From Homalodisca vitripennis (lineage: Eukaryota; Arthropoda; Insecta; Hemiptera; Cicadellidae): 64,000 bases of DNA. The notes under the pieces were generated by a model. The model was not told the DNA's origin, searched no databases, and saw nothing but the letters and a program-made list of their open reading frames with translations. Location: assembly GCF_021130785.1 (NCBI RefSeq), contig NC_060215.1, positions 118,444,501 to 118,508,500 on the forward strand, given 5' to 3'. This document shows positions 35,022 through 47,420 of the stretch, piece after piece (the stretch's first letter is position 1; each line of letters opens with the position of its first letter). The position numbers and the translations under genes were made by a program.

Positions 35022-37139
35022 CTGGAACAGCATAGCGTTTCAGTGATAATGCTTTGTGCGATAATAATAAGCTAAATACTTATACTTATTCCTTTGATAG
35101 ATTTGACGTGATTATTGTCAGATACTGATGTTTGCATAAAATAATTATATTTCGTAATATAATTACCATTTAAAACTACCAATTCGTACAAGAGGTTTTA
35201 TGAAGTCGTATCGAGAAGTAATTCAATATTCTACATGTTATGATTATTTCCAGATGCTATTATAAATGAGTTATTTTTAGTTTAGACTTAGTTTGTTATA
35301 ATTCTTTAAAATTGTGATATACAACTATTCTACAAATAAATAAACATTACCAAATATTGTATTAATTATACACCTAAGGAAGACATTAGACCCAGATCTC
35401 TAAAAGTAGTGTTCTTATTAATAGTATCACTGGTGCCTGAAACGGATATCACAATGTACAATGTGTGTGGGTGTGTGTACACTTGTATCACAATGGAAAC
35501 TTTCAAGAAAATAATCTTTTTTATTCACAGTCCTTCCATTGTCAAAAAAATTTTAAGCAAAGGATTAACAAAATATTTTAACACTTAATATTCTTAATGT
35601 TATTACTTGTGCAGATAATTAAATGAATACATTTGATACTATATTTTTATTATTTACCACTGTTGAAATTTATTCAGTTTCCAATAAAATGAGAACCAAT
35701 CGTATAAAAACTTCAGGACAAATTTAACTTTCATATAAATTGCAAGCGTGAATGTTTATAGCCTATTTTACACGTATCAATAACCACCCACCTGTAGTAT
35801 ATTACGATTACATTAAAGTGAGATTATTATGTATATGATAACACTAAAATCAAAACCACTTTATGTTTATATGAAATGAGATTGCAGTCTCCAGGTCAAA
35901 TTTCTTTTTTATATTCATACTTATTGATGAAATAAAACTTTTTGCAGTGTTCTGGTGAGGTATCACATTAGTCTCTTTATATAATATAATATAAAGACCA
36001 TCTTTAGATCAACAACTTTGGAGTTGATCTGGTGGAGACAATTATTTGAGTCCTCACACAAGACATGAACGTGTACGGACCCAACAAACCAATAATTTAA
36101 TTGAAGGGCTGTCTCCTCTTGGCTCATTGTCGTGAAAGAATTTTTTACAGCCTTACTAATAATGTAAATCAAAACAAGTTAAGCAAAAATTAAAGTGATT
36201 TGAGGTTGGTTGAAGCAACTCGTTAGCCTCGATTACACAGGGATTGAAAACATTTACAAATAGATTACATTATTTTATAAATACGGATATGAATATTTTG
36301 TAGAAATTGGATTTGTATGTAAATTTCACAATTAATAAATGATTTAAAGTTGAACAACAATAAATGAATGTGTAAACTACTTAATTTCTTGCCAGTATGA
36401 ATTCTCAAATATTAAGAAAGAAATGAAGACAGAAATATAGAGCAGTTGGAAATATCGATTTGTCTCCACAGATTTCACACTTACAGGTCTTTACAGCATA
36501 CCACCTTTATTCCAAAGATATTAAAACAAAAATAATAAACTAAAGAAGACAAAGAAAATAAAATAGGTTAATACCTTCCTATGTTTTTTTTTTTTTAATT
36601 TTGTTATTCGACATTTTCCATATTATATATAATTTCTAAGATTTACTTCTTCTACAAGATTTGAGTAAACATGTAGGAAGAAGTTACTTGAGGTAAAGAG
36701 GGCAGCTAGGTAGCAAGTAGATATTAACATCTGAATAAAGGTGATTGTTTACGAATTCTATTTAAGTCGTGTACTCAATGCTTGCTGAGGACAATCACGT
36801 ACACCGGTAATGACGTAATGGGATTATTCAGAGTGGTATTATACAACCTAAGCTACGGGAATTACGGCCTTCTTGCAGTGTGGACGAAGTTTTGAATGTT
36901 TGGGTTTTTTGTTTTGTTTTATTCAGATTACGAATTAGCCATCGTGTTAGTGAGCGTAAGTTTATTAACGTTTATCGTATGATTAAAAATAGGATCCACA
37001 AAATAATTTGGAGTTTTTTTAATAGGTATATATGAGTCAAGGTCGTCAATAACTTGACAAAGCAAATAATACTTCAACATTTTCAGAAGATTCAATTTTA
37101 TGTTTAATACTGTCCAAAAGGTATCAAAATGTTTATATA

Positions 37140-39677
37140 TACAGGGTGATTCATGAAGTTCTCCCCCCCACTTCTACAGCACATTGTACTAGTAAAAAAT
37201 AATGAAAAAAATGTTATATAAACATAGGTCCGAAAACGCTTCGTTAGCGAGTTACAGCTAGCGAAAGATTTCGCCTGAATTCCTGGGTAAAGAGTAAAAT
37301 AAAGCCATACTGAACTTTTTGGAAAGGTTAATTAAGTAAGAAATATAGTTGGATTCTTATGTATTTTTACCTGATAAAGCTAATAAAATAGGTTTCAGAA
37401 CTGTACCTGTAGTAGTTTTTTGAGGAATTCAGGGTTAAATGCAAAAAATTGGGGCACGAAACAATGTTTTTTTAAGTTTGAATGTACAATAACTTTGTTA
37501 AATTGGTAATAAATACATAAAATCAACAAACATTAATTGTAAGAGAATTTAATTCTGAGAAAATTGATATAATCAAAGTCTAAAATAAAACAGAAATAAG
37601 TACCAAAAAATCGATTTTATTCAGTATAATACATTACTAGTTTTAAGCAAAAATTAATCAGGTTGGGCCAACCGTACGCACTTTTTTATAATAGATGTTC
37701 GAAAATAAGGCCATCATTATCAATACATTTTGCAGCACGTTTGTGTATTGCTTTTGTTTGCGTTTCTTAATTTTTCAGGACTTCCCTGTATCTGCACAGC
37801 CGAATCCATAAACGGACAATTAATTCATCACGAGAATTCACTTTTGTCTTGTATACAATGTCTTTCATCCATCCCCAGATGCAATAATCCAATGTAGATA
37901 GATCTGGTGATCTTGGTGGCCAAGAGTGAGGCCCTCCACGACCAATCCAGTGTCCCAGGAAGTTGATGATTTTAGTAAGCAGAAACGGCACGTGAAAAGT
38001 GGGGAGGTGCTCCGTCATGCTGGAAGTACAAAATTTTGTCTGAGATGTAAAGGAACATTCTCTAACAGCTGCGGCAACTCTTCTTGAAGGAAATGCAAAT
38101 AGAACTCAGCATTTAGGCGTCCAGATAATATGAAAGGTCCAATCAGCCGATTGTGCAAAAGGCCACACCAGACATTGACGCTAAATCGGTGTTGAAAATT
38201 CTGTTCCACTACCTCATGTGGATTTTCTTCTGCCCATGAGTGTTCATTGTGCAAGTAATTGACACCATCCCGAGGTGAATTGTGCCTCATCCGTAAACAA
38301 AATACGCTTGTAGAGTTGATTATTAATATTCAAAAAGTTTCAAAACTCCCAAGCGAAGCGGACCATCCCCTAGCTGTAGATGTTGAACCTTTTGTTTATG
38401 AAACGGATAAAATTTGTTTCGATTAAGTGACCTCCACACCGTTGACTGCGAAACTCCTATCCGCCTAGAAATACATCGTGTACTTACAACCAGGACTGCG
38501 ATGAACAGCATTAATAAACAATATCATCTTCAAGTTGGACAGCTCGTTCATAATTGGTTCTAGTACTTGGTAGTGATCCTGTTTCCCGAAAGAGTACAAA
38601 AAGTTCCTGAAATTGTTTTGGTATCTGGAATCCTCCTATTAGGGTAACGTAGTTCATATTCTTCTACAGCCAGATCTAGCATTACCATTACAGTAACCCA
38701 AAATAAAAACCCATATCAGCGTATTCCTCTGATGTAAATAAGTAAGGCATTTTTTCGCTGAATAAACAATCGAATTATAACTCACAGAAAAATTGCATTT
38801 AATAACACGATTCACAGAACCCGATCTCCTGCTGTAGCTTGCAAAACACCACTAATACACAGTTCTAACGTAACAGTACAGAATACCATTGTTGATCAGC
38901 TGTTATTCGTGCGTTACCAACTTAGAAATTAATAAAACAAAAAACTGCTTTTCGATGATTAGTAAACAATAATGGGAAAATGTTTTGCTTCATTTATTTT
39001 CGAGCATTTGATGTAAATTTTTATTAAAAAAAATACAACGTAATAAAACATGATATTTTTATTTACAAACAAATTTATTTAACAGTTAATCTTGTTTTCT
39101 CAATTTATCTCATCATTAAGGAACAAACATTTTGTTTTTGTTTTATTTTAACTAAATACCGTACGGTATTTCTTACAGCTAGTAATGTATTTTACTGAAT
39201 AAAATCGATATTTTGGTACTTATTTCTGTTTTATTTTAGACTTTGATTATATCAATTTTCTCAGAATTAAATTCTCTACAATTAATGTTTGTTGATTTTA
39301 TGTATTTATTACCAATTTAACAAAGTTATTGTACATCAAACTTAAAAAAACATTGTTTCGTGCCCCAATTTTTTTTGCATTTAACCCTGAATTCCTCAAA
39401 AAACTACTACAGGTACAGTTCTGAAACCTATTTTATTAGCTTTATCAGGTAAAAATACATAAGAATCCACTATATTTCTTACTTAATTAACCTTTTCCAA
39501 AAGTTCAGTATGGCTTTATTTTACTCTTTACCCAGGAATTCAGGCGAAATCTTTCGCTAGCTGTAACTCGCTAACGAAGCGTTTTCGGACCTATGTTTAT
39601 ATAACATTTTTTTCATTATTTTTTACTAGTACAATGTGCTGTAGAAGTGGGGGGAGAACTTCATGAATCACCCTGTA
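37140..39677 (-). mobile_element. Tc1/mariner-superfamily element with ~500-bp terminal inverted repeats
   Basis: The ends read TACAGGGTGATTCATGAAGT (37140) and its reverse complement at 39677, with TA directly duplicated outside (37138-37139 and 39678-39679). The inverted repeats extend from 37140 to about 37640 and from about 39179 to 39677. They are nearly identical over about 500 bp, as seen in GCGAAAGATTTCGCCTGAAT, CAGGTAAAAATACATAAGAA and TCGATTTTATTCAGT appearing in mirror order. Total length is 2,538 bp with a 1.5-kb centre holding a transposase on the minus strand. Most mariners have TIRs of about 30 bp, so these are very long. It sits in intron 1 in the same orientation as the host gene. 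Confidence 0.92.
37767..38750 (-). pseudogene. mariner-like transposase, broken by frameshifts
   Basis: Starting at ATG 38750, the frame reads MPYLFTSEEYADMGFYFG then GYCNGNARSGCRR, the N-terminal helix-turn-helix domain (DUF4817 type) common in insect mariner-like transposases. Then, with shifts, come GGFQIPKQFQELF...RETGSLPSTRTNYERAV and STRCISRRIGVSQSTVWRSL (second HTH, about 38470-38420). The catalytic core shows FSVNVWCGLLHNRLIGPF, then FQHDGAPPHFSRAV around 38010 with the second Asp, and WPPRSPDLSTLDYCIWGWMKD (37925-37860) with the third acidic residue. At least three frameshifts interrupt it (near 38510, 38015 and 37985), so the copy is not autonomous unless these are assembly errors. 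It would catalyse cut-and-paste transposition at TA in the nucleus. Confidence 0.85.
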
Positions 39678-42361
39678 TATTTAAAATTACAGAGAAGAAA
39701 GAGATAGTACAACTGAAACTTTTAATTACTCAATATTTAGATAAAATAGTACTTAAATTTATAATTAGTCACTAAAAATTATTCGACATTTCGAACACAG
39801 AGAACACAGACACAGTGAAGAGACCACGAGCTGTTAAAATATATTTAATTTTTGAGAATATATCTTATTTTAACTAAAATTATTTCAAATATTTTTCAGT
39901 ATTATTTGCTTTAGATTAAAGTGTGTTATAGTACTCTGAAAGGTTTCCTTTTGTTCTTCGAGAACATTTTTAGTTTAATCATCTGAATTTATTGTTTTGA
40001 GAAAATATTTAAACTTTTATTTCGTCTTATCATAGTTTTAATCACGAACAATATAATTTGGTTTTCCTTTCATTAGTAGATTTTTATTGTTTATTTAAGA
40101 GATTGGTCAAATCTTCATAGATAATATAAAAACGTTTGAAGATAAGCAGTTTTGTTTTTAACTAGGCGTATATAAATTATTCTAGATATTATAATAGTAA
40201 TTTAAATATATTGCGACTGTATATTGACTTTGAATTTGGAATAAACCGATCGTTTAATTAATTTATTAACTCAGTACTCTCCTGTTTGTGTGTTTTTACG
40301 TGTATTGTATTTGACATAGTTAAGCCGGCACTTCGTTGATTTACAAAACATATAAACGTACATTAAGAATAGAGTGACAAGGTTTTGGTTTAGTTACAAT
40401 TTTTAACTATTATATAGCCAGTTTTTGTATGAGAACGTGGGAAGGTAAAACATTTGTCTGGTTTTTTTTATTTGAACCTGGCAAAGGGATTGCAATTTAA
40501 AATGTAATAATTTAACCAGACCTTGATTAAATACTTAAATATTGAGTTAAGTAAGTCTGTCCCCCAATGGATTGGCCCGTATGTCAATATTGGAATAAAA
40601 TATCCAAACTAAACCAAACCTAAAAGATTTTCATATAATGTTTTGGTCAAAGAGCTAAATGAATAATACTTCAACATTATCGCTTAGTCTTTAACATACG
40701 TAAATAATATTCTTAGACCAATTCAATTTAGAGTCCATGTAAAGTCTTAAAACATACTGGACTGAGAGCATTCTAAGAGATAAGACAGAGGTTGAGCAAT
40801 TGATTAAGGTAGAATGCTTGCTTTCTAGTAGGAGTCTTCTAAGAGAGCGATAGCATTCTTTGAAAAGTTAATAGGATAGCTAATAGTTAGGGCCGTTATA
40901 CTACGTTTTAATCTCTTTCTTTATATAAGGGAACTTTTTAAATTGAGCAGACTTATTAAGTACTAAAACAGCACTACTTTTAAAAGGGAATTGGTTTTGA
41001 TTCATCATGGTTTCGTTTTCGAAATATCTCGTTTATAATTTAGGGAGATTGACAGTTAAAACCAGCTCATGAAATCTACCTGTCTATGAGCCATCGATGG
41101 GATTTTAGTTTCATTGTGAGAGAGTATGTGAATTTTATATTTATATAATAATTTATAATAAATTATAAAATGTACATATAGAAGACAAATATGGAAGTTG
41201 AATATCATAAAGATGTTTTAAGCCAATGAAGTGTATCTCGGGTGCTCAATTTAAGCGTCTGTGGAGTTTTGCGTTAATTCACGATTTGATTTTGAAGTCT
41301 TTGGAAGCAAGTTTAATTTTTCAGGGTAGTAGTTTGAATAGCTTATATAAACATTTTAAAAATTATTCGGAAATCATAGTGACACTTATACAAATACATG
41401 GAACAAGTACGTGGGATGTCTTTAAATATGCAGGATGCAGGATTCACTTCAAAAGTATTAGTTTTCTCATAATCAGAGCAGTAACGAATAACAATTTCGA
41501 AAGCAACTGTCAATTAAATTGCATAAGTACAGTATAACATGAGATTGAATTGGCAAATTTCAAAATACGTATCTTTAAAGCTGAATTACACAGGGCCAGT
41601 CAGATGGAATTTAATTATATTAAATTAGATTCATATTAAATTTATGTAATATGAATAATATATATTGTAAGCGAATGGTTAAACCTTCAAACACATTGGT
41701 GTAAGCAATCTGTGTAGCGAACAGCATGTTATGTTCAACACAGATTTACTCTGTTTATTAACCTAGAAAATAATAATAATTACTACTAGTAAAGTTAAAT
41801 ATAATAAAAGATAGGTAATTTAAAATAACGAAATTAAAATATTCTTTATTGGTACAGTAAAAAGTTTTATAGATACCCTAAACATGTCAAATTTAAGTAA
41901 ACGTTGTAAATGGGGAGGCAATACGTGTAAAATGTTTATTAAATTGGCTTCCAGAGCAGTACATAATCCATTTTACTAAAAGTTATTATTCTGCTTCATA
42001 ATATATCGTGAGAAAAAGTTAATTTAAATAACAAATTAACTTGTTTCATAATACATACTAAAATTTTGGTATAATAATTATTGGAGTAAACCATAATAAG
42101 TGTTAATAGCTTCAAAATAATTAGAATAAAAGTCTACAGCATTCAATCAGCATTAATAAAAAAGTGTGATCATTTGAGCACTAATCATAGACGTGTACAT
42201 ATGAAGTACTTATTAATAAGTCATTACCTAATGTCTATAAATACCAGACTGTAATGAGTCAGCGTACGTGAACCAACACCCGACATGTGCTCTCAATAAT
42301 ACCAGGAACAATAGAAATCCGAGATGGCAGTAACCTTGGCATGACGTCACTGACTATGCTA

Positions 42362-44123
42362 CTCTAGGGAAGTTATAGCATGACCGGTGGGATGCGCGTG
42401 AGGAGTGGAGGAGTTGAGCGCGTGGGGGCACAATCTAAAGTAGGGGAGTGAATACGGTGCTACTAACCCTACTGAGAGTTTTCGGCTCCCGCCTCATAGT
42501 GGTGGCGATTGTCAACGATAGGTTCCCTGTCTTCGTCACTGCCACTTTCTTCATCCCACTCGTCACTATCGGAGTCCTCACCGAGTCTCACAACAATCCG
42601 TTCTGTCATTTCGTCGATTTGACGTTCGAGTTCCATATAAGTTTGTTCTACAGATATCGTATGATCACGCCTTTTCCTCCAATCTTCTTGAGTGATTGAA
42701 TCACACGTTTCCTTCACCAATTAATTGTTCCACCGTATTTATATTAAATGTCACATTTTTCTTCGCTACTCTTTCTTTAAGTAGGCTCCAAATTAGTTCA
42801 ATTGGATTTAAATCTGGATGGTAGGGTGGCAGGCGCAAAACAGTGTGTCCACTTTTAGAAAATATTTCATCAATTTTGTACTTTTTGTATGTGGGCTTGT
42901 AGGCTTGTATAAGATTATACAATTCGGGTTTGAACATAGTGCTTGAGTGAACAATGTTACGCTCGGAAAGCCATTTAATCATTTCGGCCTTTCTGCTTGA
43001 TGTTGTTGGTGCAGGATCGTCTTGTTTGTTGTGATAGGGGGCGTTATCTATCACAACAACAGAATTATCTTTCAAATTTGGAATTAATTTAGTGTTTACC
43101 CATCTTTCATAATTATCGTAGTTCATGTCATCGTGATAGTCCCCTGACTTCTCCCCTGATTTGAACGTAAGTAGAGCATTGTTAATAAATCCACCTTCCC
43201 CGCCTGCGTGGACAATTATAAGTCGTTGTCCTTTACTTAGAGGTGTCTTCAGTCCCGAAGTGGTACCATCTGTCCAACCATTGGTTTTGGTGTGTGTTGA
43301 GTGAATATATGTTTCATCCATGTACACTATTGGCCTTTTTTGATTTCTATACTCGGCTAAACGTTTTAAATACTTAATACGTAATTCACGGATGTCGAAA
43401 CGTTCGGTTAAAATATTTCTGTTGTTAGTAGCTTTTTTCCAGCGGAATCCCAACTTCTTCAATATTTTTGTAAGCGCCCACTTACTTCCTTTAAAATCTA
43501 TTTTTTCCCTTAACACATTTAATAATGATTTCAATGTAGGCCGTTCGCCTTGTTGTCGATGAAAATTATTTATTGTTCTTCGAACTACACCCAAATCAAA
43601 ACTGTCCAGATCACTTTTAGTATGTTTGCGTTTTCTTACTTTGTTGGGCGTACTAAAAGAATTGCCAATTGGACTTATTTTTTTTTCCTCCTTCAAAATT
43701 CGTCTCAGCGTGCTTTCTGAAATTCCAGTTGCCTCTACGACACGCTGTTGAACTTTCTTCAAATTTATAAGTGTGTTGGTTTCTGCTTCCCGTTTCATAA
43801 AATGGTAAACATTTGCAATCACTTCTCTTGTTTGGCTGTGTATAACCTTTCTACCTCCAATTTTACTTTTTACATTACGATCCATCACAAACTCTTTACT
43901 TAAAACGTAATGAGCACAACGAAATTAATTCACAAATTGTATTACAACTCGTGAATTGGCACAAGCGAATGTTTTTAGGGCGGCACGTATAGAAGACTGG
44001 TGACCGAAGTTCACAAGGCTGAATACGGCAACATACTGAGCCGCTCCAACCCCCACCACTTTAGTTCCGTCTTTGCCTACGGCGCATCTCGAAGTCACCG
44101 GTCATGCTATAAATTCCCTACAG
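42362..44123 (-). mobile_element. DD82E-type IS630-Tc1-mariner transposon, nearly intact
   Basis: The left end CTCTAGGGAAGTTATAGCAT (42362-42389, 28 bp in all) and the right end, whose complement reads CTGTAGGGAATTTATAGCAT (44096-44123), match at 26 of 28 positions and both continue GACCGGTG. TA flanks both sides (42360-42361 and 44124-44125). The 1,762-bp element contains one transposase gene on the minus strand filling most of it, and no other gene. GC-rich subterminal stretches contrast with the AT-rich intron around it. The intact termini, TA duplication and almost open transposase indicate a relatively recent insertion. Confidence 0.93.
42469..43885 (-). CDS. DD82E transposase with one frameshift near the C-terminus
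   Basis: From ATG 43885-43883 (the preceding GTG is not needed), 394 codons are open to a TGA at about 42703. The true C-terminus continues in the next frame, from about 42717 (CDSITQEDWRKRRDHT) to a stop at 42471-42469. A single extra base in GGTGAAGGAAACG near 42710 explains the switch. Domains: N-terminal HTH (VQQRVVEATGISESTLRRIL, about 46-65), a second DNA-binding part (LKSLLNVLREKI...KWALTKILKKLGFRWKKA), then the RNase H-like core. Catalytic residues are D190 in IVYMDETYIH, D280 in VVVIDNAPYH and E363 in PYHPDLNPIELIWSLLK. There are exactly 82 residues between the second Asp and the Glu, hence DD82E. The C-terminus is strongly acidic (EDSDSDEWDEESGSDEDREP). Cut-and-paste transposase of the ITm superfamily. 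Confidence 0.92.
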
Positions 44124-44459
44124 TACTTTAGTATGTTATCAAAATGGGAGTTTGCAAACGCGTTATAAACATGGATTAACGATTTACTACGTACTAGTTA
44201 CTGTATTAGCTACCACCCGCGTCACGTCACTTGAAAAATCCCTGTTTTGTGGGAAAATTTAGGTAAATAGTTAAAACGCAAAATATAAATAATTAAGTAA
44301 AATTAAAAAAGCTAGGCTACAAATAACATAGATCGAGAATAGGAGAGGTTAGTTGGTAATTAGTTTGGAAAGAAAAGTATAATTTAATAGGAACACTTGA
44401 ATGAGTTTCTTTCACTTCGACCTACTTATTTTGAGTGTGCTAGTTTGTTAGAGGTTTTC

Positions 44460-44835
44460 TATACTAGTCCCGGTGGCTAAGCAGGAGGCTCATAACGAAG
44501 TCTCGTGAAGATAACGAGGTCCGCGGAGTGGACATTCCCGTAGTCCTTGGCAGTTGATGAAGTCCTTCGGTAGTCACACAGGAGACCGTGGCTGTGTACG
44601 ACCTGGTTCTAGGGATATGCGTAGTTGAGAGGCAAAACATGCACATGACACAACTAACTCAAGTCTAAAACTTAAAGAACAGTCATTTGTGTAAAAGATC
44701 CGCATACAAGGAAAAGCCCAGATAGTTCACTGTATAAACATAATCTGAGTGGGTCGCGAACCCGGGGGAGGGGATATCCGGGATTTGAACGGCATCAGAG
44801 TGGCAGAGGGAAGATCTGATGCTTAGAAATTCAAT
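44460..44835 (-). mobile_element. candidate tRNA-derived SINE or Pol III-type repeat
   Basis: GC-rich segment in an AT-rich intron. On the minus strand GTTCAAATCCCGG (about 44797-44785) matches a tRNA T-arm/B box, and GGGTTCGCGACCC (about 44766-44754) matches it less well. On the plus strand TGGCTAAGCAGG (44474-44485) fits the Pol III A-box consensus. A- and B-box hits lie on opposite strands, so no complete promoter is shown. Similar GC-rich text elsewhere in the genome would settle it. Confidence 0.25.
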
Positions 44836-45435
44836 ATTGAACAACTCGTGTTCTTAGATACATTATCATTAAAGAGATTAACAAACAATTCTTAAACAAA
44901 CAAAATAAATTAGAATAGTTATACATGTTTTCTTAAGAGTCTCACTCAACTATAAATTGTTTTAGAAATGGAGATAAAGATGTCTACTGAGGAGTGTAAA
45001 TAGAGCAGTTTGGGGGTAAGTCTAAATTTTTAAATAGGAACCTCTTTAAAATTACTTCTTATTTTGAATATATTACAAAAGAAAAAGAATTGCGAAAAAT
45101 GCAGGTCTTTAATGTTACCATATCCGATTTCATTGCTAATTGAATGGAATTCCTATTAAACCCTTTCATTATTAAATCATGTAATGGTAAAAAAATAAAA
45201 GAATAAACTTAATTTCACTCAGATTATGTGTTCAAAATGGCTTCCACAAGGTTGTAATAGAAATAAAACCTTGAACCATAGCTCAGTCTTAACCTTAAAA
45301 ATCTTTTTTTAGGACGGGCTGAAATTTTTAATACATAAAAACATATGGTTGGTCATATAACAATTCTCGGAAGTAAATCTCTTTACATCCATTCAATATA
45401 GAATTATTAGAAGAAGGAGTGAGGCTATGTGAAGG

Positions 45436-45579
<144 letters not shown>

Positions 45580-45918
45580 TTATTTATTTAATAGATTTAA
45601 TACACCCCATCATAGACACATTAAATTGTAACTCTAATGAGGTAGTTTATCCAATTAGTTTGTAGATTCTATAACAAGCAATATATAATACATGTATGTC
45701 AAAAATCTAATGATCTTAGGGTCACGATGACAGATTAAAGATTTGATATATGTTATAAAGATAAGGAGAAGCCATTGGTCAAATATGCTTCTGAACACAA
45801 AACAGACAAAATATAAAACGTTATGAATTGAAATGAATTAATAAAGTCTACCTTTATCCTAAATAAAATTTATATATTCAAGTAAAAATATATATAATAA
45901 GCCTATCAGTTAATTCTT

Positions 45919-45963
45919 TTATATATATATATATATATATATTTTATATATATATATATATAT
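45919..45963. repeat. (AT)n microsatellite pair
   Basis: Two (AT)n runs separated by TTTTATA. Confidence 0.9.
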
Positions 45964-47183
45964 AGCCAATTGTATTAAATATGTATACTTTTACAAATTT
46001 TTACCGGTGCCACTAATGATTGCTTATTTTATACATGTATATACATTTATGCTTTAAACAAAATCAGGTTTTAAGAGCATATACCTGTAATTTAAAAATC
46101 AGGCTTTAAGTGTAATTAAAATAATTTATTAGTTCTGTGAACTTATACCAGAAATAAATGAGACAAACGCCAACTACTACTGTATATATAACAGATAATG
46201 TATTTATTATTTGTTTATGAATTTCATTGATTTATAACATTTTATTTGCAACTCGTTATGCAAATGACATGAGTAGTTTTCCGTTTATTCAGTTTATCCC
46301 GTTTATTACGTATAACATTTTACCTTCTGGATCTTTTTGAATTTTAAAACTCACAACATACTTCCATCTTAACACATTTTGTACGAAAATATATGACAAG
46401 TACAAACATAAATCGAAAGTTTTATATAGTTAATAAAGTGGTACATGAACCTATTCTTTTTTATTCAATTTATAAATTTAGTAAACATTAGAGGTGTATA
46501 AAAATAAAGTTTTATAAATATAATACATGAAACAAAAATATTATTTATCATAGTAAAATATAAACTACTATATTTATTAGGTTTACAAAATTAAAATAAT
46601 GTAAATAATTTTATACAACTCGTATAATTTTACGTGGAAGTTTTAATACTTTTCAGCTTAACAAGAATTTTGGAATAAATATCCTGGTGTTATAGTATTG
46701 ACAGAGAGTAATACCAAAGAGTAATATTTACATTATTTGCCAAAATGTAGATAAATATTTACTTGTAACGATAGATGCATGGCAAAAGATCTTATAACAC
46801 TTATCAGAAGTTATGTACCAATAACTAATTATCAAGTATTACATTCCCAAACAGCAAATTTTATTGAGGTGAGAGCTAAGGGTAACTCATTTTATTTATG
46901 AATTATTGCAATCTATAAGCACCTTTGAAAATAGTTGAAGCACTTATAAATTATTATCGATACTACATTATTACACAAAATAATTATTTGTAATAAATAT
47001 TATTAATGTGTGATTTCAATGCTAGTCTGTTGCATAATAGTTCAACTGTTGAAAGTTACAAAACGTTAAGGGGAAGTTGTGCTATAAAATCTATAATAAA
47101 TATTCCAACAAGACTTACTATGATCAATACATTTTATTAAGAATAATATTACGAATATACTAAATAAAAATCAAATAACTTAC

Positions 47184-47206
47184 GGAGCAACTGTTGACGT
47201 TGACAT
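47184..47206 (-). CDS. exon 1 coding part (start codon) of the membrane-protein gene
   Basis: ATG at 47206-47204 with A at -3 and an in-frame TGA just upstream. It codes for MSTSTVA plus two bases (CC) before a near-consensus donor GTAAGT (47183). The upstream 150-200 bases (to about 47400) are GC-richer and CpG-containing and probably hold the 5' UTR; the TCAGT near 47393 could be an initiator. Joined to exon 2, the split codon becomes CCC (Pro). Confidence 0.6.
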
Positions 47207-47209
47207 ATT

Positions 47210-47420
47210 AAGAGATCACAATAAGAACTGGAAGAAGCTTGTACTGAGGCCCAGACAGAACAATCGAGGCTTATCGGCTGTGTGAGGTAGTAACGCTCAG
47301 TTATCAAATAACTATAAAACTGGTCGATTCGATTGTTCACGATTGCTTAGCCGTTTCCGACGTTCATTACCACCTGGCCGGGAGTAGTTTCTTACTGAGT
47401 CACTACAGAGCACCACTGCA
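47210..47420 (-). promoter_or_regulatory. 5' UTR and probable core-promoter region of the membrane-protein gene
   Basis: GC- and CpG-richer than its surroundings, directly upstream of the exon-1 ATG. A TCAGT initiator-like element (about 47393 on the minus strand) lies about 190 bases before the ATG. No convincing TATA box or DPE. The extent is inferred from composition. Confidence 0.35.

Noticed and set aside
41226..41537. 103-codon plus-strand ORF
   Set aside because: AT-rich, no motif, no splice or poly(A) context; length is compatible with chance in this much sequence.
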